Source of the DNA: Pseudomonadales bacterium
Lineage (GTDB): Bacteria; Pseudomonadota; Gammaproteobacteria; Pseudomonadales; Pseudohongiellaceae
Assembly: GCA_022360535.1 (NCBI GenBank)
Contig: JAKSCP010000005.1
Coordinates: 1-14,699 of the forward strand
Reading direction: 5' to 3'
Length of the DNA stretch: 14,699 bases
The position numbers and the translations under genes were made by a program. Of the stretch, positions 1-7,403 are shown piece after piece. Each line of letters opens with the position of its first letter. The first letter of the stretch is position 1. The notes under the pieces are model-generated. The model had not been told where the DNA came from. It saw only the letters and a list, made by a program, of their open reading frames with translations, and searched no databases.

Positions 1-377
1 ACAAGGACGAGACAATCGACCATTGCCTCGTGTGCTTGCATCATAACCCGGTTAAAGGTAACTCAGGCTGGATGAAAGACATTGGTCTGCACAATAAGAA
101 TAAGTTTTGGGAAATCGTTAAACAGTCTGCTAAATTGAAATGCATAGTCTATGGTCATATACATCAGGAGTTAGACTTTGAACACGAAGGTATTCGCTGT
201 ATGTGCACGCCATCTACCTGCATTCAGTTCAAACCCAACGTGGTTAACTTTGCTCTTGATCAAGTGAATCCTGGCTACCGCACCTTGCGTCTGCATGAAG
301 ATGGCAACATTGATACGGCAGTGCATCGTGTAGAAGGCAAGAGCTTCGAAGTAGATTTTAGTAGTGGCGGATACTGA
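1..377 (+). CDS. cpdA: 3',5'-cyclic-AMP phosphodiesterase CpdA, C-terminal part (5' end outside window)
   Basis: This is the C-terminal part (about 124 residues, reading frame from base 3) of a calcineurin-like metallophosphoesterase that hydrolyses cAMP to AMP in the cytoplasm. Visible motifs are the His-rich LHHNPV segment (about bases 39-56), followed by GWMKDIGLHN, the metal-binding GHIHQELD motif (about bases 156-179), and the CpdA-typical TPSTCIQFKPN segment, which matches the end of Escherichia coli CpdA as I remember it. The usual three-His run is HHN here, so the third His is replaced. The N-terminal metal-binding motifs lie upstream of the window. The gene ends in TGA at 375-377 and overlaps yqiA by 14 bases, which suggests translational coupling. 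By family knowledge it lowers cAMP and so tempers Crp/Vfr-type regulation. The assignment is strong despite truncation. Confidence 0.9.
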   Translation, partial: KDETIDHCLVCLHHNPVKGNSGWMKDIGLHNKNKFWEIVKQSAKLKCIVYGHIHQELDFEHEGIRCMCTPSTCIQFKPNVVNFALDQVNPGYRTLRLHEDGNIDTAVHRVEGKSFEVDFSSGGY

Positions 378-972
378 TCTCACCATTCTCTATCTGCACG
401 GCTTCCTCAGTTCACCGTTATCCAAGAAAGCTCAACAGACAATTGCCTATTGTGAGCAGCTGGGGGGTATGGCGGATCGACTGGTTGTACCTACGTTGCA
501 CAATGGTCCCGCCGAAACCAGCCGAGAACTGCTAGAATTAGTCGAAACCCTACCTATACCACAGTTAGGTGTTATCGGTAGTTCCCTGGGCGGCTTTTAC
601 GCTACCTGGCTGAGCGAAGAATTCGATATCCCAGCCGTCTTGATCAATCCCGCCGTGCGTCCATTTGATCTGTGGGAAGATCATCTTGGTGAACATAAGA
701 ACTATTACAGCGATCATATCCATGTGGTGACCCGTGAACACATTGATGAACTGAGAGAACTGGATCGTTCTCCAATTAGTCGGCCTGAAAATTTCCTCGT
801 GCTATTGCAGAAGGGTGACGAGGTATTGGACTATCGTGATGCTGCAGAGAAATTCGTGGGAGCACAGTGTGTAATTCATGAAAATGGCGACCACAGTTAT
901 CAGGAATATGCCGCGGAATTGCCCGCCATCATTGACTTTCTGCTATCAAGAATTGGCCATTCTGCGCGATAA
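364..972 (+). CDS. yqiA: YqiA-type alpha/beta-hydrolase esterase
   Basis: This is a 202-residue serine esterase of the YqiA (UPF0227) family, a small cytoplasmic alpha/beta hydrolase acting on short acyl esters; its physiological substrate is unknown. The N-terminal ILYLHGFLSSP strand carries the oxyanion-region HG. The nucleophile elbow GSSLGG is at residues 72-77 with Ser74 as probable nucleophile. Asp152 (in GDEVLDY) and His177 (in GDHSYQ) complete the likely triad. Length is normal for the family. The start is a GTG inside the end of cpdA, with only weak Shine-Dalgarno similarity, so translation probably depends on coupling to cpdA. The cpdA-yqiA-parE order is a known gammaproteobacterial arrangement. 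The function of the cluster as a unit is not evident. Confidence 0.88.
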   Translation: MADTDLTILYLHGFLSSPLSKKAQQTIAYCEQLGGMADRLVVPTLHNGPAETSRELLELVETLPIPQLGVIGSSLGGFYATWLSEEFDIPAVLINPAVRPFDLWEDHLGEHKNYYSDHIHVVTREHIDELRELDRSPISRPENFLVLLQKGDEVLDYRDAAEKFVGAQCVIHENGDHSYQEYAAELPAIIDFLLSRIGHSAR

Positions 973-1013
973 GATATTATTACTCTGCAGTAAATTCGCT
1001 CTCGTTATTCTCG

Positions 1014-2933
1014 ATGACAAACACCTATAACGCCGACGCTATTGAAGTCCTCACGGGCCTTGATCCGGTCCGCAAGCGGCCCGGCATGTACACGGACACT
1101 ACCCGTCCCAATCATCTGGTTCAGGAAGTCATCGACAACAGTGTCGATGAAGCGCTGGCGGGTCACGCGCATACACTGACACTTACCCTGCACAAGGATG
1201 GCTCGGTTGAAGTTAGCGACGATGGTCGCGGTATGCCCGTGGATAAACACAAGGGCGAGAAAGTCAGTGGCGTGGAACTCATCCTTACCCGTTTACATGC
1301 CGGCGGCAAGTTTTCCAATAAGAACTACCAGTATTCTGGTGGTCTGCACGGGGTCGGGGTTTCAGTCGTTAATGCGCTCTCTAAAACCCTGGAAGTCACG
1401 GTTAAGCGCGACAGCAAAGTTTATTCGATGAAATTCAAAGGCGGAGAAAAAGCCTCTGAGTTGAAAGTGACTGGTAAAGTTGGCAAGCGCAACACCGGTA
1501 CCACCGTGACCTTTGTACCAGACGAGAAGTATTTCGATTCGATCAAGATTTCTATCCCGAAACTGAAACACGTTCTGCGAGCCAAGGCTGTTCTGTGTTC
1601 TGGCCTCCGTGTAGTGTTTATTGATAACACCGTAAGTAAAGCCAAATCACAAAGCGAAGAATGGTGTTTCGAAGATGGCCTGACTGATTATCTGACCCAG
1701 GCTACTGCCGAATGGGAAACCCTGCCGGAAGAACCCTTCGTCGGTTCGGTGCAGGGCAATGAAGAAGCAGTCGACTGGGCCATTCAATGGTTGCCGGAAG
1801 GTGGTGAGGTCATCGGCGAGAGTTACGTCAATCTTATCCCGACGCCACAGGGAGGTACTCATGTCAGTGGTTTGCGCACTGGTTTGCTGGATGCGCTAAG
1901 GGAGTTCTGCGAGTTTCGTAATCTGCTGCCGCGGGGATTAAAACTCACTGCGGAAGACGTCTGGGAAAAATGTAGCTACGTACTTTCTTCCAAGCTGGTA
2001 GATCCACAATTCTCTGGGCAGACCAAAGAGCGACTCTCATCACGCCAATGTGCGGTATTTGTCGCCGGTGTGGTGAAGGATTCATTCAGTCTCTGGCTCA
2101 ATCAACACACTGCCGAAGCTGAGGCGATTGCAGAACTCTGTATAAGCAATGCCCAGAGTCGCCTGAAAGCCAGTAAGAAAGTTGCGCGCAAGAAAGTTAC
2201 ATCCGGCCCTGCGCTGCCAGGTAAGTTAGCGGACTGTTCCACGGAAGATGTGATGGCAGGTGAGTTATTCCTGGTAGAGGGTGATTCCGCAGGAGGCTCT
2301 GCTAAACAGGCAAGGGACCGAGAGTTCCAGGCAATCATGCCGCTGCGTGGAAAGATTCTGAATACCTGGGAAGTGGATTCCTCTGAAATCCTTGGGTCTC
2401 AGGCGGTACATGATATTGCTATCGCGCTAGGGGTCGATCCAGGCTCCAGTAAGATCGACGGGCTACGCTATGGCAAGATTTGTATTCTGGCAGATGCCGA
2501 CTCCGACGGATTGCATATCGCTACCTTGTTGTGTGCCTTGTTTGTTAAACACTTTCGCCCAGTGGTGGAAGCTGGCCATGTATTTGTTGCTATGCCGCCC
2601 CTGTTTCGTATCGATGTGGGCAAAGAAGTGTTTTATGCCCTGGATGAAGGCGAGAAGGAAGGCATTCTCGATGCCATAGTTGCAGAGAAGAAGACTGGCA
2701 AGGTCAACGTGCAGCGCTTCAAGGGGCTGGGAGAAATGAACCCCATGCAACTTCGGGAAACGACTATGGCTCCCGATACTCGTCGTCTGGTACAGCTAAC
2801 CCTGGAAGACAAACCAGAGAAAAAGAAAACCGGCACCTTCGCCATTATGGACATGCTATTGGCAAAGAACCGCTCTCCCGATCGCAAGAATTGGTTAGAA
2901 GAGAGCGGCAATCTCGCAGACTACGCCGAATAG
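1014..2933 (+). CDS. parE: DNA topoisomerase IV subunit B (ParE)
   Basis: This is the ATPase subunit of topoisomerase IV, which with ParC unlinks daughter chromosomes and relaxes supercoils. At 639 residues it has the usual length. The start MTNTYNADAIEVL is the conserved ParE N-terminus, so ATG 1014 is chosen although no good Shine-Dalgarno precedes it. The GHKL ATPase shows EVIDNSVDEA (Asn42), DDGRGMP (69-75) and GGLHGVGVSVVNA (109-121). The TOPRIM metal-binding residues are EGDSAGG (Glu422) and DADSDG (494-499). The PLRGKILNTWEV segment and the RFKGLGEMNP segment near the C-terminus are intact. It lies 41 bases after yqiA and 20 bases before parC, consistent with one operon and coordinated production of the two subunits. 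I see no insertion or frameshift. ParE is distinguished from GyrB by its shorter length and by adjacency to parC. Confidence 0.97.
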   Translation: MTNTYNADAIEVLTGLDPVRKRPGMYTDTTRPNHLVQEVIDNSVDEALAGHAHTLTLTLHKDGSVEVSDDGRGMPVDKHKGEKVSGVELILTRLHAGGKFSNKNYQYSGGLHGVGVSVVNALSKTLEVTVKRDSKVYSMKFKGGEKASELKVTGKVGKRNTGTTVTFVPDEKYFDSIKISIPKLKHVLRAKAVLCSGLRVVFIDNTVSKAKSQSEEWCFEDGLTDYLTQATAEWETLPEEPFVGSVQGNEEAVDWAIQWLPEGGEVIGESYVNLIPTPQGGTHVSGLRTGLLDALREFCEFRNLLPRGLKLTAEDVWEKCSYVLSSKLVDPQFSGQTKERLSSRQCAVFVAGVVKDSFSLWLNQHTAEAEAIAELCISNAQSRLKASKKVARKKVTSGPALPGKLADCSTEDVMAGELFLVEGDSAGGSAKQARDREFQAIMPLRGKILNTWEVDSSEILGSQAVHDIAIALGVDPGSSKIDGLRYGKICILADADSDGLHIATLLCALFVKHFRPVVEAGHVFVAMPPLFRIDVGKEVFYALDEGEKEGILDAIVAEKKTGKVNVQRFKGLGEMNPMQLRETTMAPDTRRLVQLTLEDKPEKKKTGTFAIMDMLLAKNRSPDRKNWLEESGNLADYAE

Positions 2934-2953
2934 AATCCTGAACAGAGCTTACT

Positions 2954-5206
2954 ATGAATCCTGAAATCACGATTAACGAAGACGGCGTCGAACAGATTGC
3001 GCTGAGTAACTATACGCAACAGGCCTATCTGAACTACTCCATGTACGTGATCAATGATCGCGCACTGCCGAGTATTGGCGATGGCCTGAAACCAGTGCAG
3101 CGGCGTATCGTCTATGCGATGTCAGAATTAGGTCTTAAAGCGTCAGCGAAATTTAAAAAGTCCGCACGTACTATTGGTGATGTGATCGGTAAGTTTCACC
3201 CACACGGTGATTCAGCCTGTTACGAAGCCATGGTTTTAATGGCGCAGCCATTTACTTACCGCTACCCATTAGTGGATGGTCAGGGCAACTGGGGTTCACA
3301 GGATGATCCCAAATCCTTTGCCGCGATGCGTTACACCGAGTCACGGCTGCGTAACTATGCAGATGTGTTGCTGGGTGAACTGGGCCAGGGCACAGTTGAT
3401 TGGAAACCCAACTTCGACGGTACTCTGGAGGAACCGGAAATCCTCCCGGCGCGACTCCCAAACGTGCTGCTCAATGGGGGCAGCGGCATTGCAGTGGGGA
3501 TGGCCACAGATATTCCTCCACATAATCTCAATGAAGTGGCAAAGGCCTGTATTCATTTGCTGGATAAGCCCAAGGCCACCGTGCGCGAAGTTTACAAACA
3601 CATTAAAGGTCCGGATTTTCCAACGGAAGCGGAAATCATCACCCCGAAGAATGAAATTCTGGAGATGTACAAAACAGGAAGGGGATCGTTAAAAGCGCGC
3701 GCAACCTACACCAAGGAAAACGGTGAGATCGTAATTAACGCACTGCCCTATCAGGTATCAGGTGCGAAAGTGCTGGAACAAATTGCAGCACAGATGCAGA
3801 AGAAGAAGCTACCTATGGTAGTCGACCTTCGTGATGAATCTGATCACGAAAACCCGACTCGTATCGTTGTCGTTCCCCGCTCTAACCGGGTCGATGCCGA
3901 CAGCGTGATGTCACATCTGTTTTCTACTACCGATCTGGAAAAGAACTACCGCGTCAACTTCAACATGATCGGTATCAACAAGCGGCCACAAGTAAAAGAC
4001 ATTGTGACCTTGTTGAAAGAATGGCTACAGTTTCGCACCGTAACTGTACGCCGCAGGCTGCAGCACCGGTTGGACAAAATCCTGGATCGCCTGCATATCC
4101 TCGATGGGTTACTGATTGCGTTTCTAAACATTGATGAAGTCATCAAGATTATCCGCAAAGAAGACAAGCCTAAGCAGGCTTTGATGAAAAAGTTCAAGAT
4201 TTCCGAGCGACAGTCAGAAGCCATCCTGGAACTGAGATTGCGGCAGTTGGCGAAGCTTGAAGAAATCAAGATCAAGACTGAGCAGAAAGAACTTAGCGAA
4301 GAACGCAAGACACTGGAGCAATTACTGAAGTCTGCAGCAAGACTTAAGACCTTCATCAAAAATGAGATCAAAGCTGACGCCGAAAAATTCGGTGATGAAC
4401 GGCGCTCGAAACTGGTGGAGCGGGAAGAAGCGAAAGCCTTCAGTGAAACCGAATTACTCTCAACTGAACCGGTGACAATCGTACTCTCAGATCGTGGATG
4501 GATGCGCGCAGCGAAAGGGCATGATGTCGATGCCAGTTCTTTGCAGTACAAGTCCGGTGACGGTTACAAACTCTCCGCCAAAGGCAAGAGCAACCAACTG
4601 GCGATTTTCTTGGACTCCACAGGTCGGGCTTACTCATTGCCTGCCCACAGTTTACCGTCCGCCAGAGGTCAGGGAGAGCCGGTTTCAGGCCGGGTGAATC
4701 CACCTTCGGGCGCCACTTTCGAAGGCGTGGTTATCGGTGAGAATGATCAGGACGTGTTGCTGGCCAGTGATGCCGGTTACGGATTCGTTGGAAAGGTTGG
4801 TGATCTGATCAGTAAGAACAAATCCGGTAAGGCAATTCTGCGCATGCCCAAAGGTGGCATCGTATTGCCAGCGGTGATGGTGAACGATTATGACAACGAT
4901 CTCATCATCTCCATCACCAATGAAGGCCGTATGCTGATGTTCCCCATCAGCGAGCTGCCAAGGCTGGCTAAAGGTAAGGGCAACAAAATTATTGGCATTC
5001 CCAGCGCTCGGGTGGCGGAGCGGGTTGAATTTGTGGTCGCCATGACCGTGCTGTCAGCGGACGATGGATTGACCGTGCATGCCGGGCGTCGTCATCACAA
5101 CCTGAAAGCGTCTGATCTGGAACACTATCGCGGCGAACGGGGAAGGCGCGGCAACAAACTCCCCCGTGGATTTCAGAACGTCGATCGCATAGAAGTGATG
5201 GAATAG
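2954..5206 (+). CDS. parC: DNA topoisomerase IV subunit A (ParC)
   Basis: This is the DNA-cleaving subunit of topoisomerase IV, 750 residues, close to the normal length. The N-terminal winged-helix/tower domain contains SIGDGLKPVQRR, the quinolone-interaction region GDSACYE (85-91), and the catalytic tyrosine Tyr127 in AAMRYTESRL. NGGSGIAVGMATDIPPHN follows, then a charged coiled-coil region at roughly residues 380-500, and a C-terminal beta-pinwheel DNA-wrapping domain from about residue 510. Ser87 corresponds to E. coli Ser80 and is the wild-type residue. The gene starts at ATG 2954, 20 bases after parE, with only a weak AGAG-like ribosome-binding site. It ends 10 bases from the convergent HTH gene, and no terminator is visible between them. 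Confidence 0.97.
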   Translation: MNPEITINEDGVEQIALSNYTQQAYLNYSMYVINDRALPSIGDGLKPVQRRIVYAMSELGLKASAKFKKSARTIGDVIGKFHPHGDSACYEAMVLMAQPFTYRYPLVDGQGNWGSQDDPKSFAAMRYTESRLRNYADVLLGELGQGTVDWKPNFDGTLEEPEILPARLPNVLLNGGSGIAVGMATDIPPHNLNEVAKACIHLLDKPKATVREVYKHIKGPDFPTEAEIITPKNEILEMYKTGRGSLKARATYTKENGEIVINALPYQVSGAKVLEQIAAQMQKKKLPMVVDLRDESDHENPTRIVVVPRSNRVDADSVMSHLFSTTDLEKNYRVNFNMIGINKRPQVKDIVTLLKEWLQFRTVTVRRRLQHRLDKILDRLHILDGLLIAFLNIDEVIKIIRKEDKPKQALMKKFKISERQSEAILELRLRQLAKLEEIKIKTEQKELSEERKTLEQLLKSAARLKTFIKNEIKADAEKFGDERRSKLVEREEAKAFSETELLSTEPVTIVLSDRGWMRAAKGHDVDASSLQYKSGDGYKLSAKGKSNQLAIFLDSTGRAYSLPAHSLPSARGQGEPVSGRVNPPSGATFEGVVIGENDQDVLLASDAGYGFVGKVGDLISKNKSGKAILRMPKGGIVLPAVMVNDYDNDLIISITNEGRMLMFPISELPRLAKGKGNKIIGIPSARVAERVEFVVAMTVLSADDGLTVHAGRRHHNLKASDLEHYRGERGRRGNKLPRGFQNVDRIEVME

Positions 5207-5216
5207 GGATCGTGGT

Positions 5217-5840
5217 CTAGATAAGACTCGGTGTGATTTCCAGCGTTAATCTCTGACCATCATCGTCTGCAGAAACAATTAAGGCAGGTTGACCATCTGG
5301 CGTGTAGAGAATGGGTGTTCCTACCTGCTCATATTCTTCGCCTGTTAACTTCATCATTACAAGTTCCAGCCGGATATTGCCTTCATTGGTGACCGAAGGT
5401 GTTACGGAAACTCGATAGTCTCCTTCTAACTGAAACTCTCTGACCTTACCCTCTTCCATAATAGTACTGGCGACAGTTTGGTGTTCTTCATTCACCAGGG
5501 CCTCGATATTCAGTTGCACCTGATCTGCGGTAACCGATCGGCTAATGGCAAACAATGCGAAAACCGCTAGTGAGGTGAGTGCCACCGAGATTTTGCGCAG
5601 AAGTCTGTTGCGCTCTCTTGATGCATCATCAGCCAGTGCTTTGTGAGTAGTAATTTCAGCAACGTCTAACTCAAGAACTGCGGCAATGGCTTGTGCTGTT
5701 TCGTAAGAAGCAGTACCTGAGTTTTCCACGCGCTGAATAGTTCGGCGACCGAGTCCGGCAACTTCTGCCAGATGCTCCTGGCTCCATGCACGAGCAGTGC
5801 GCAGTGCCTTGATTTTCTCTGCGTCGATTTGCAATTCCAT
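5217..5840 (-). CDS. Membrane-anchored XRE-family helix-turn-helix protein with extracytoplasmic domain
   Basis: This protein of 207 residues is of unknown specific function. Residues about 7-62 form an XRE/Cro-type helix-turn-helix (IKALRTARAWSQEHLAEVAG, then GRRTIQRVENSG). After a charged linker there is one hydrophobic segment at about 83-100. The rest (about 101-207) should lie in the periplasm if the HTH is cytoplasmic. It looks beta-rich and includes GTPILYTPDGQPA and LTLEITPSLI. This fits a one-component membrane-bound regulator that senses an envelope signal and acts on DNA, but neither ligand nor target can be read from sequence. It has a strong ribosome-binding site (AGGAGG at 5850-5855). 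It lies downstream of the cyclase-like membrane protein after 95 bases, in the same direction, and is convergent with parC. The domain order is clear; the function is inference. Confidence 0.75.
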   Translation of the reverse strand: MELQIDAEKIKALRTARAWSQEHLAEVAGLGRRTIQRVENSGTASYETAQAIAAVLELDVAEITTHKALADDASRERNRLLRKISVALTSLAVFALFAISRSVTADQVQLNIEALVNEEHQTVASTIMEEGKVREFQLEGDYRVSVTPSVTNEGNIRLELVMMKLTGEEYEQVGTPILYTPDGQPALIVSADDDGQRLTLEITPSLI

Positions 5841-5849
5841 CTCCTGGTA

Positions 5850-5855
5850 CCTCCT
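5850..5855 (-). promoter_or_regulatory. Strong Shine-Dalgarno of the HTH membrane gene
   Basis: On the minus strand AGGAGG stands 9 bases before the ATG at 5840, and a second AGGAG directly abuts the ATG. This fixes the start codon and predicts efficient translation, unlike most genes in this window. Confidence 0.7.
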
Positions 5856-5907
5856 GATTCCTGGTTTGAAGAGTAACCAAGACTAGAGGTTGCACGGCCG
5901 AGTTGCA

Positions 5908-5922
5908 GCGCCATTCTGGCGC
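5908..5922. repeat. GC-rich inverted repeat between two minus-strand genes
   Basis: GCGCCA-TTC-TGGCGC is a perfect 6-bp inverted repeat with a 3-base loop. It begins 13 bases after the stop codon of the cyclase-like membrane gene and lies upstream of the HTH gene. It has no T-run behind it on the minus strand, so it is not a classical intrinsic terminator. It could be an RNA-stabilising or processing hairpin, or a protein-binding site in the HTH gene promoter region. The surrounding 95 bases hold no other gene. Confidence 0.35.
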
Positions 5923-5935
5923 CAATAGAAGCAAA

Positions 5936-7336
5936 CTAGTCAGAATACAGTGTCACTAGCTGAATCGCCTGGCGTTCCAGCAGCAGGCGATAGTCTGACA
6001 TCGGTTCCCTGCCAAGATAGGTTTTCACCACCTCATCATCGCCGATGTCTGAAAATTCATCTGCATCTACCCGCGAATGGGCCCCGGCATGCACATAGCT
6101 GGGTTCACTGACCAGTAGAGAATTGTCGGGACATTCCTTGCAGATTTCCCGAGCCTGGTCCAATGTCTTGCCCGTGAGGTTGTTGGTTGTGCCGGTAATG
6201 GGTGAATACAGACTACTCACATGTTGACCGCTGTGAACGGCCAGTTTGTATTTGGAATGCACCGGCTCATCGGCCACATCGTTGATATCGCCAACAATAT
6301 GCAAAAACAGTTGGCCGGCACAAATCGCATAGAATGCCTGATCTTCTTCCAGTGGTGCATCGGAAAAATTGACAATCACTTCTCCTTCAGCGCAATAACT
6401 CACCTTGCCGTTGTACAGCTGACTGACTTTATCCACGAAAAAGTAAAACCGATTTAGCAACTGCACAAAGGTGGCATCCTGCAGAGTGGAGGCGAGGTAC
6501 TGAAAATTGGCCATGCTGATGAGCAGCAAGCTCACATCCTGCTGACCCGGAGTGAACTTCAGATTCTGTGGGTCCGTCTCTGGCTGTCGGTTTCCAAAAT
6601 TGTCTAAAAAGGCGTTCTGAGCAAGGAACTCTGCTGTCGCATTGTACTGGCGTATGGCCATGCTGATTTCGTTGTTGTTGTCGGGTTCAGGGCAGGTTTC
6701 GATTTCCCCTTTACGAACATTGCTGAGAGCGTAAGACAGCAAGCTGGTGGGAAAGCTCACCAAATACTGAAAATACGTCGAAGTCATGACCACTGCTACC
6801 AGCAACAACAGCAGGGTGGCACCGATGATCAACAACAGGTTATTGACGGTACCCACTTCAATATAATCGAGGTTGAGGCTGAGCTGGACGGACCCTATGA
6901 CCGAGTCTGGCAAGGCGATAGGTGACTGATAGTTGGCAGAAAGCCCCGGTAATGGAATCGGCAGCGGGATTAATGGTCTCAGTGGTTCAGTCAGAGAGCT
7001 CGAAGAGGCGATGACGTTGCCATCCACACCCAGCACGGTGATCTCTTGAATGGAAGAATCCCGGGTGAGGCTGGAAAGCACCACGTTCATACTAATTAAA
7101 TCATTGGCAAGCACCAGTTCAGTGAGCTGAGTGGCGGTCTGTTGTACCAGGGTTTGCCCTAATCCATCAGCCTGCTGCCTGAGTAAATTGCGCGTGTTAT
7201 AGCTACTCACTAACCAAAAGACACACATGGCCAACACCAACAGCAAGGAAACCGTCAGCGAGAATTTGCGCGAGAGTTTTCGAATTGGAGAGGCAGGTTT
7301 AGCGGCTGCTTCCTGCTTTTCTTCTGTTACAGCCAA
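5936..7336 (-). CDS. AhpA/YtjB-like membrane protein with HAMP segment and degenerate class III cyclase domain
   Basis: This 466-residue sensor-like membrane protein has a short basic cytoplasmic N-terminus, TM1 at about 26-44, a periplasmic domain at about 45-165, and TM2 at about 166-186. A HAMP-like segment follows at about 191-240 (Pro196, Gly210, Glu223). A domain at about 266-440 has the shape of a class III adenylate/guanylate cyclase. Both metal-binding aspartates of that fold appear lost: the LF-D-I position reads LLISMANF (270-278), and the GD turn reads AEGEVIVNF (316-324). Nucleotide cyclisation is therefore unlikely, and it may act as a receptor or interaction module. The two-TM N-terminal half recalls the AhpA/YtjB family. 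No ATG exists: an in-frame TGA lies just upstream, leaving TTG (7334-7336) or a CTG two codons earlier. It follows the EAL gene after 67 bases and is probably co-transcribed. Confidence 0.72.
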   Translation of the reverse strand: MAVTEEKQEAAAKPASPIRKLSRKFSLTVSLLLVLAMCVFWLVSSYNTRNLLRQQADGLGQTLVQQTATQLTELVLANDLISMNVVLSSLTRDSSIQEITVLGVDGNVIASSSSLTEPLRPLIPLPIPLPGLSANYQSPIALPDSVIGSVQLSLNLDYIEVGTVNNLLLIIGATLLLLLVAVVMTSTYFQYLVSFPTSLLSYALSNVRKGEIETCPEPDNNNEISMAIRQYNATAEFLAQNAFLDNFGNRQPETDPQNLKFTPGQQDVSLLLISMANFQYLASTLQDATFVQLLNRFYFFVDKVSQLYNGKVSYCAEGEVIVNFSDAPLEEDQAFYAICAGQLFLHIVGDINDVADEPVHSKYKLAVHSGQHVSSLYSPITGTTNNLTGKTLDQAREICKECPDNSLLVSEPSYVHAGAHSRVDADEFSDIGDDEVVKTYLGREPMSDYRLLLERQAIQLVTLYSD

Positions 7337-7403
7337 GGCCAGTGCTCATGTCGATCCATCTGCTGGATAAGAATAACAGGACAGGCGAGCTTGCCCAAAG
7401 CTT

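Noticed and set aside
3946..4551. Open frame of about 200 codons on the minus strand inside parC
   Set aside because: It is fully antisense to a highly conserved coding region, and its product is a serine/arginine-rich low-complexity sequence with no recognisable domain; a frame shadow.
5908..5922. Intrinsic terminator after the cyclase-like membrane gene
   Set aside because: The hairpin is GC-rich but short and has no following T-run on the minus strand.
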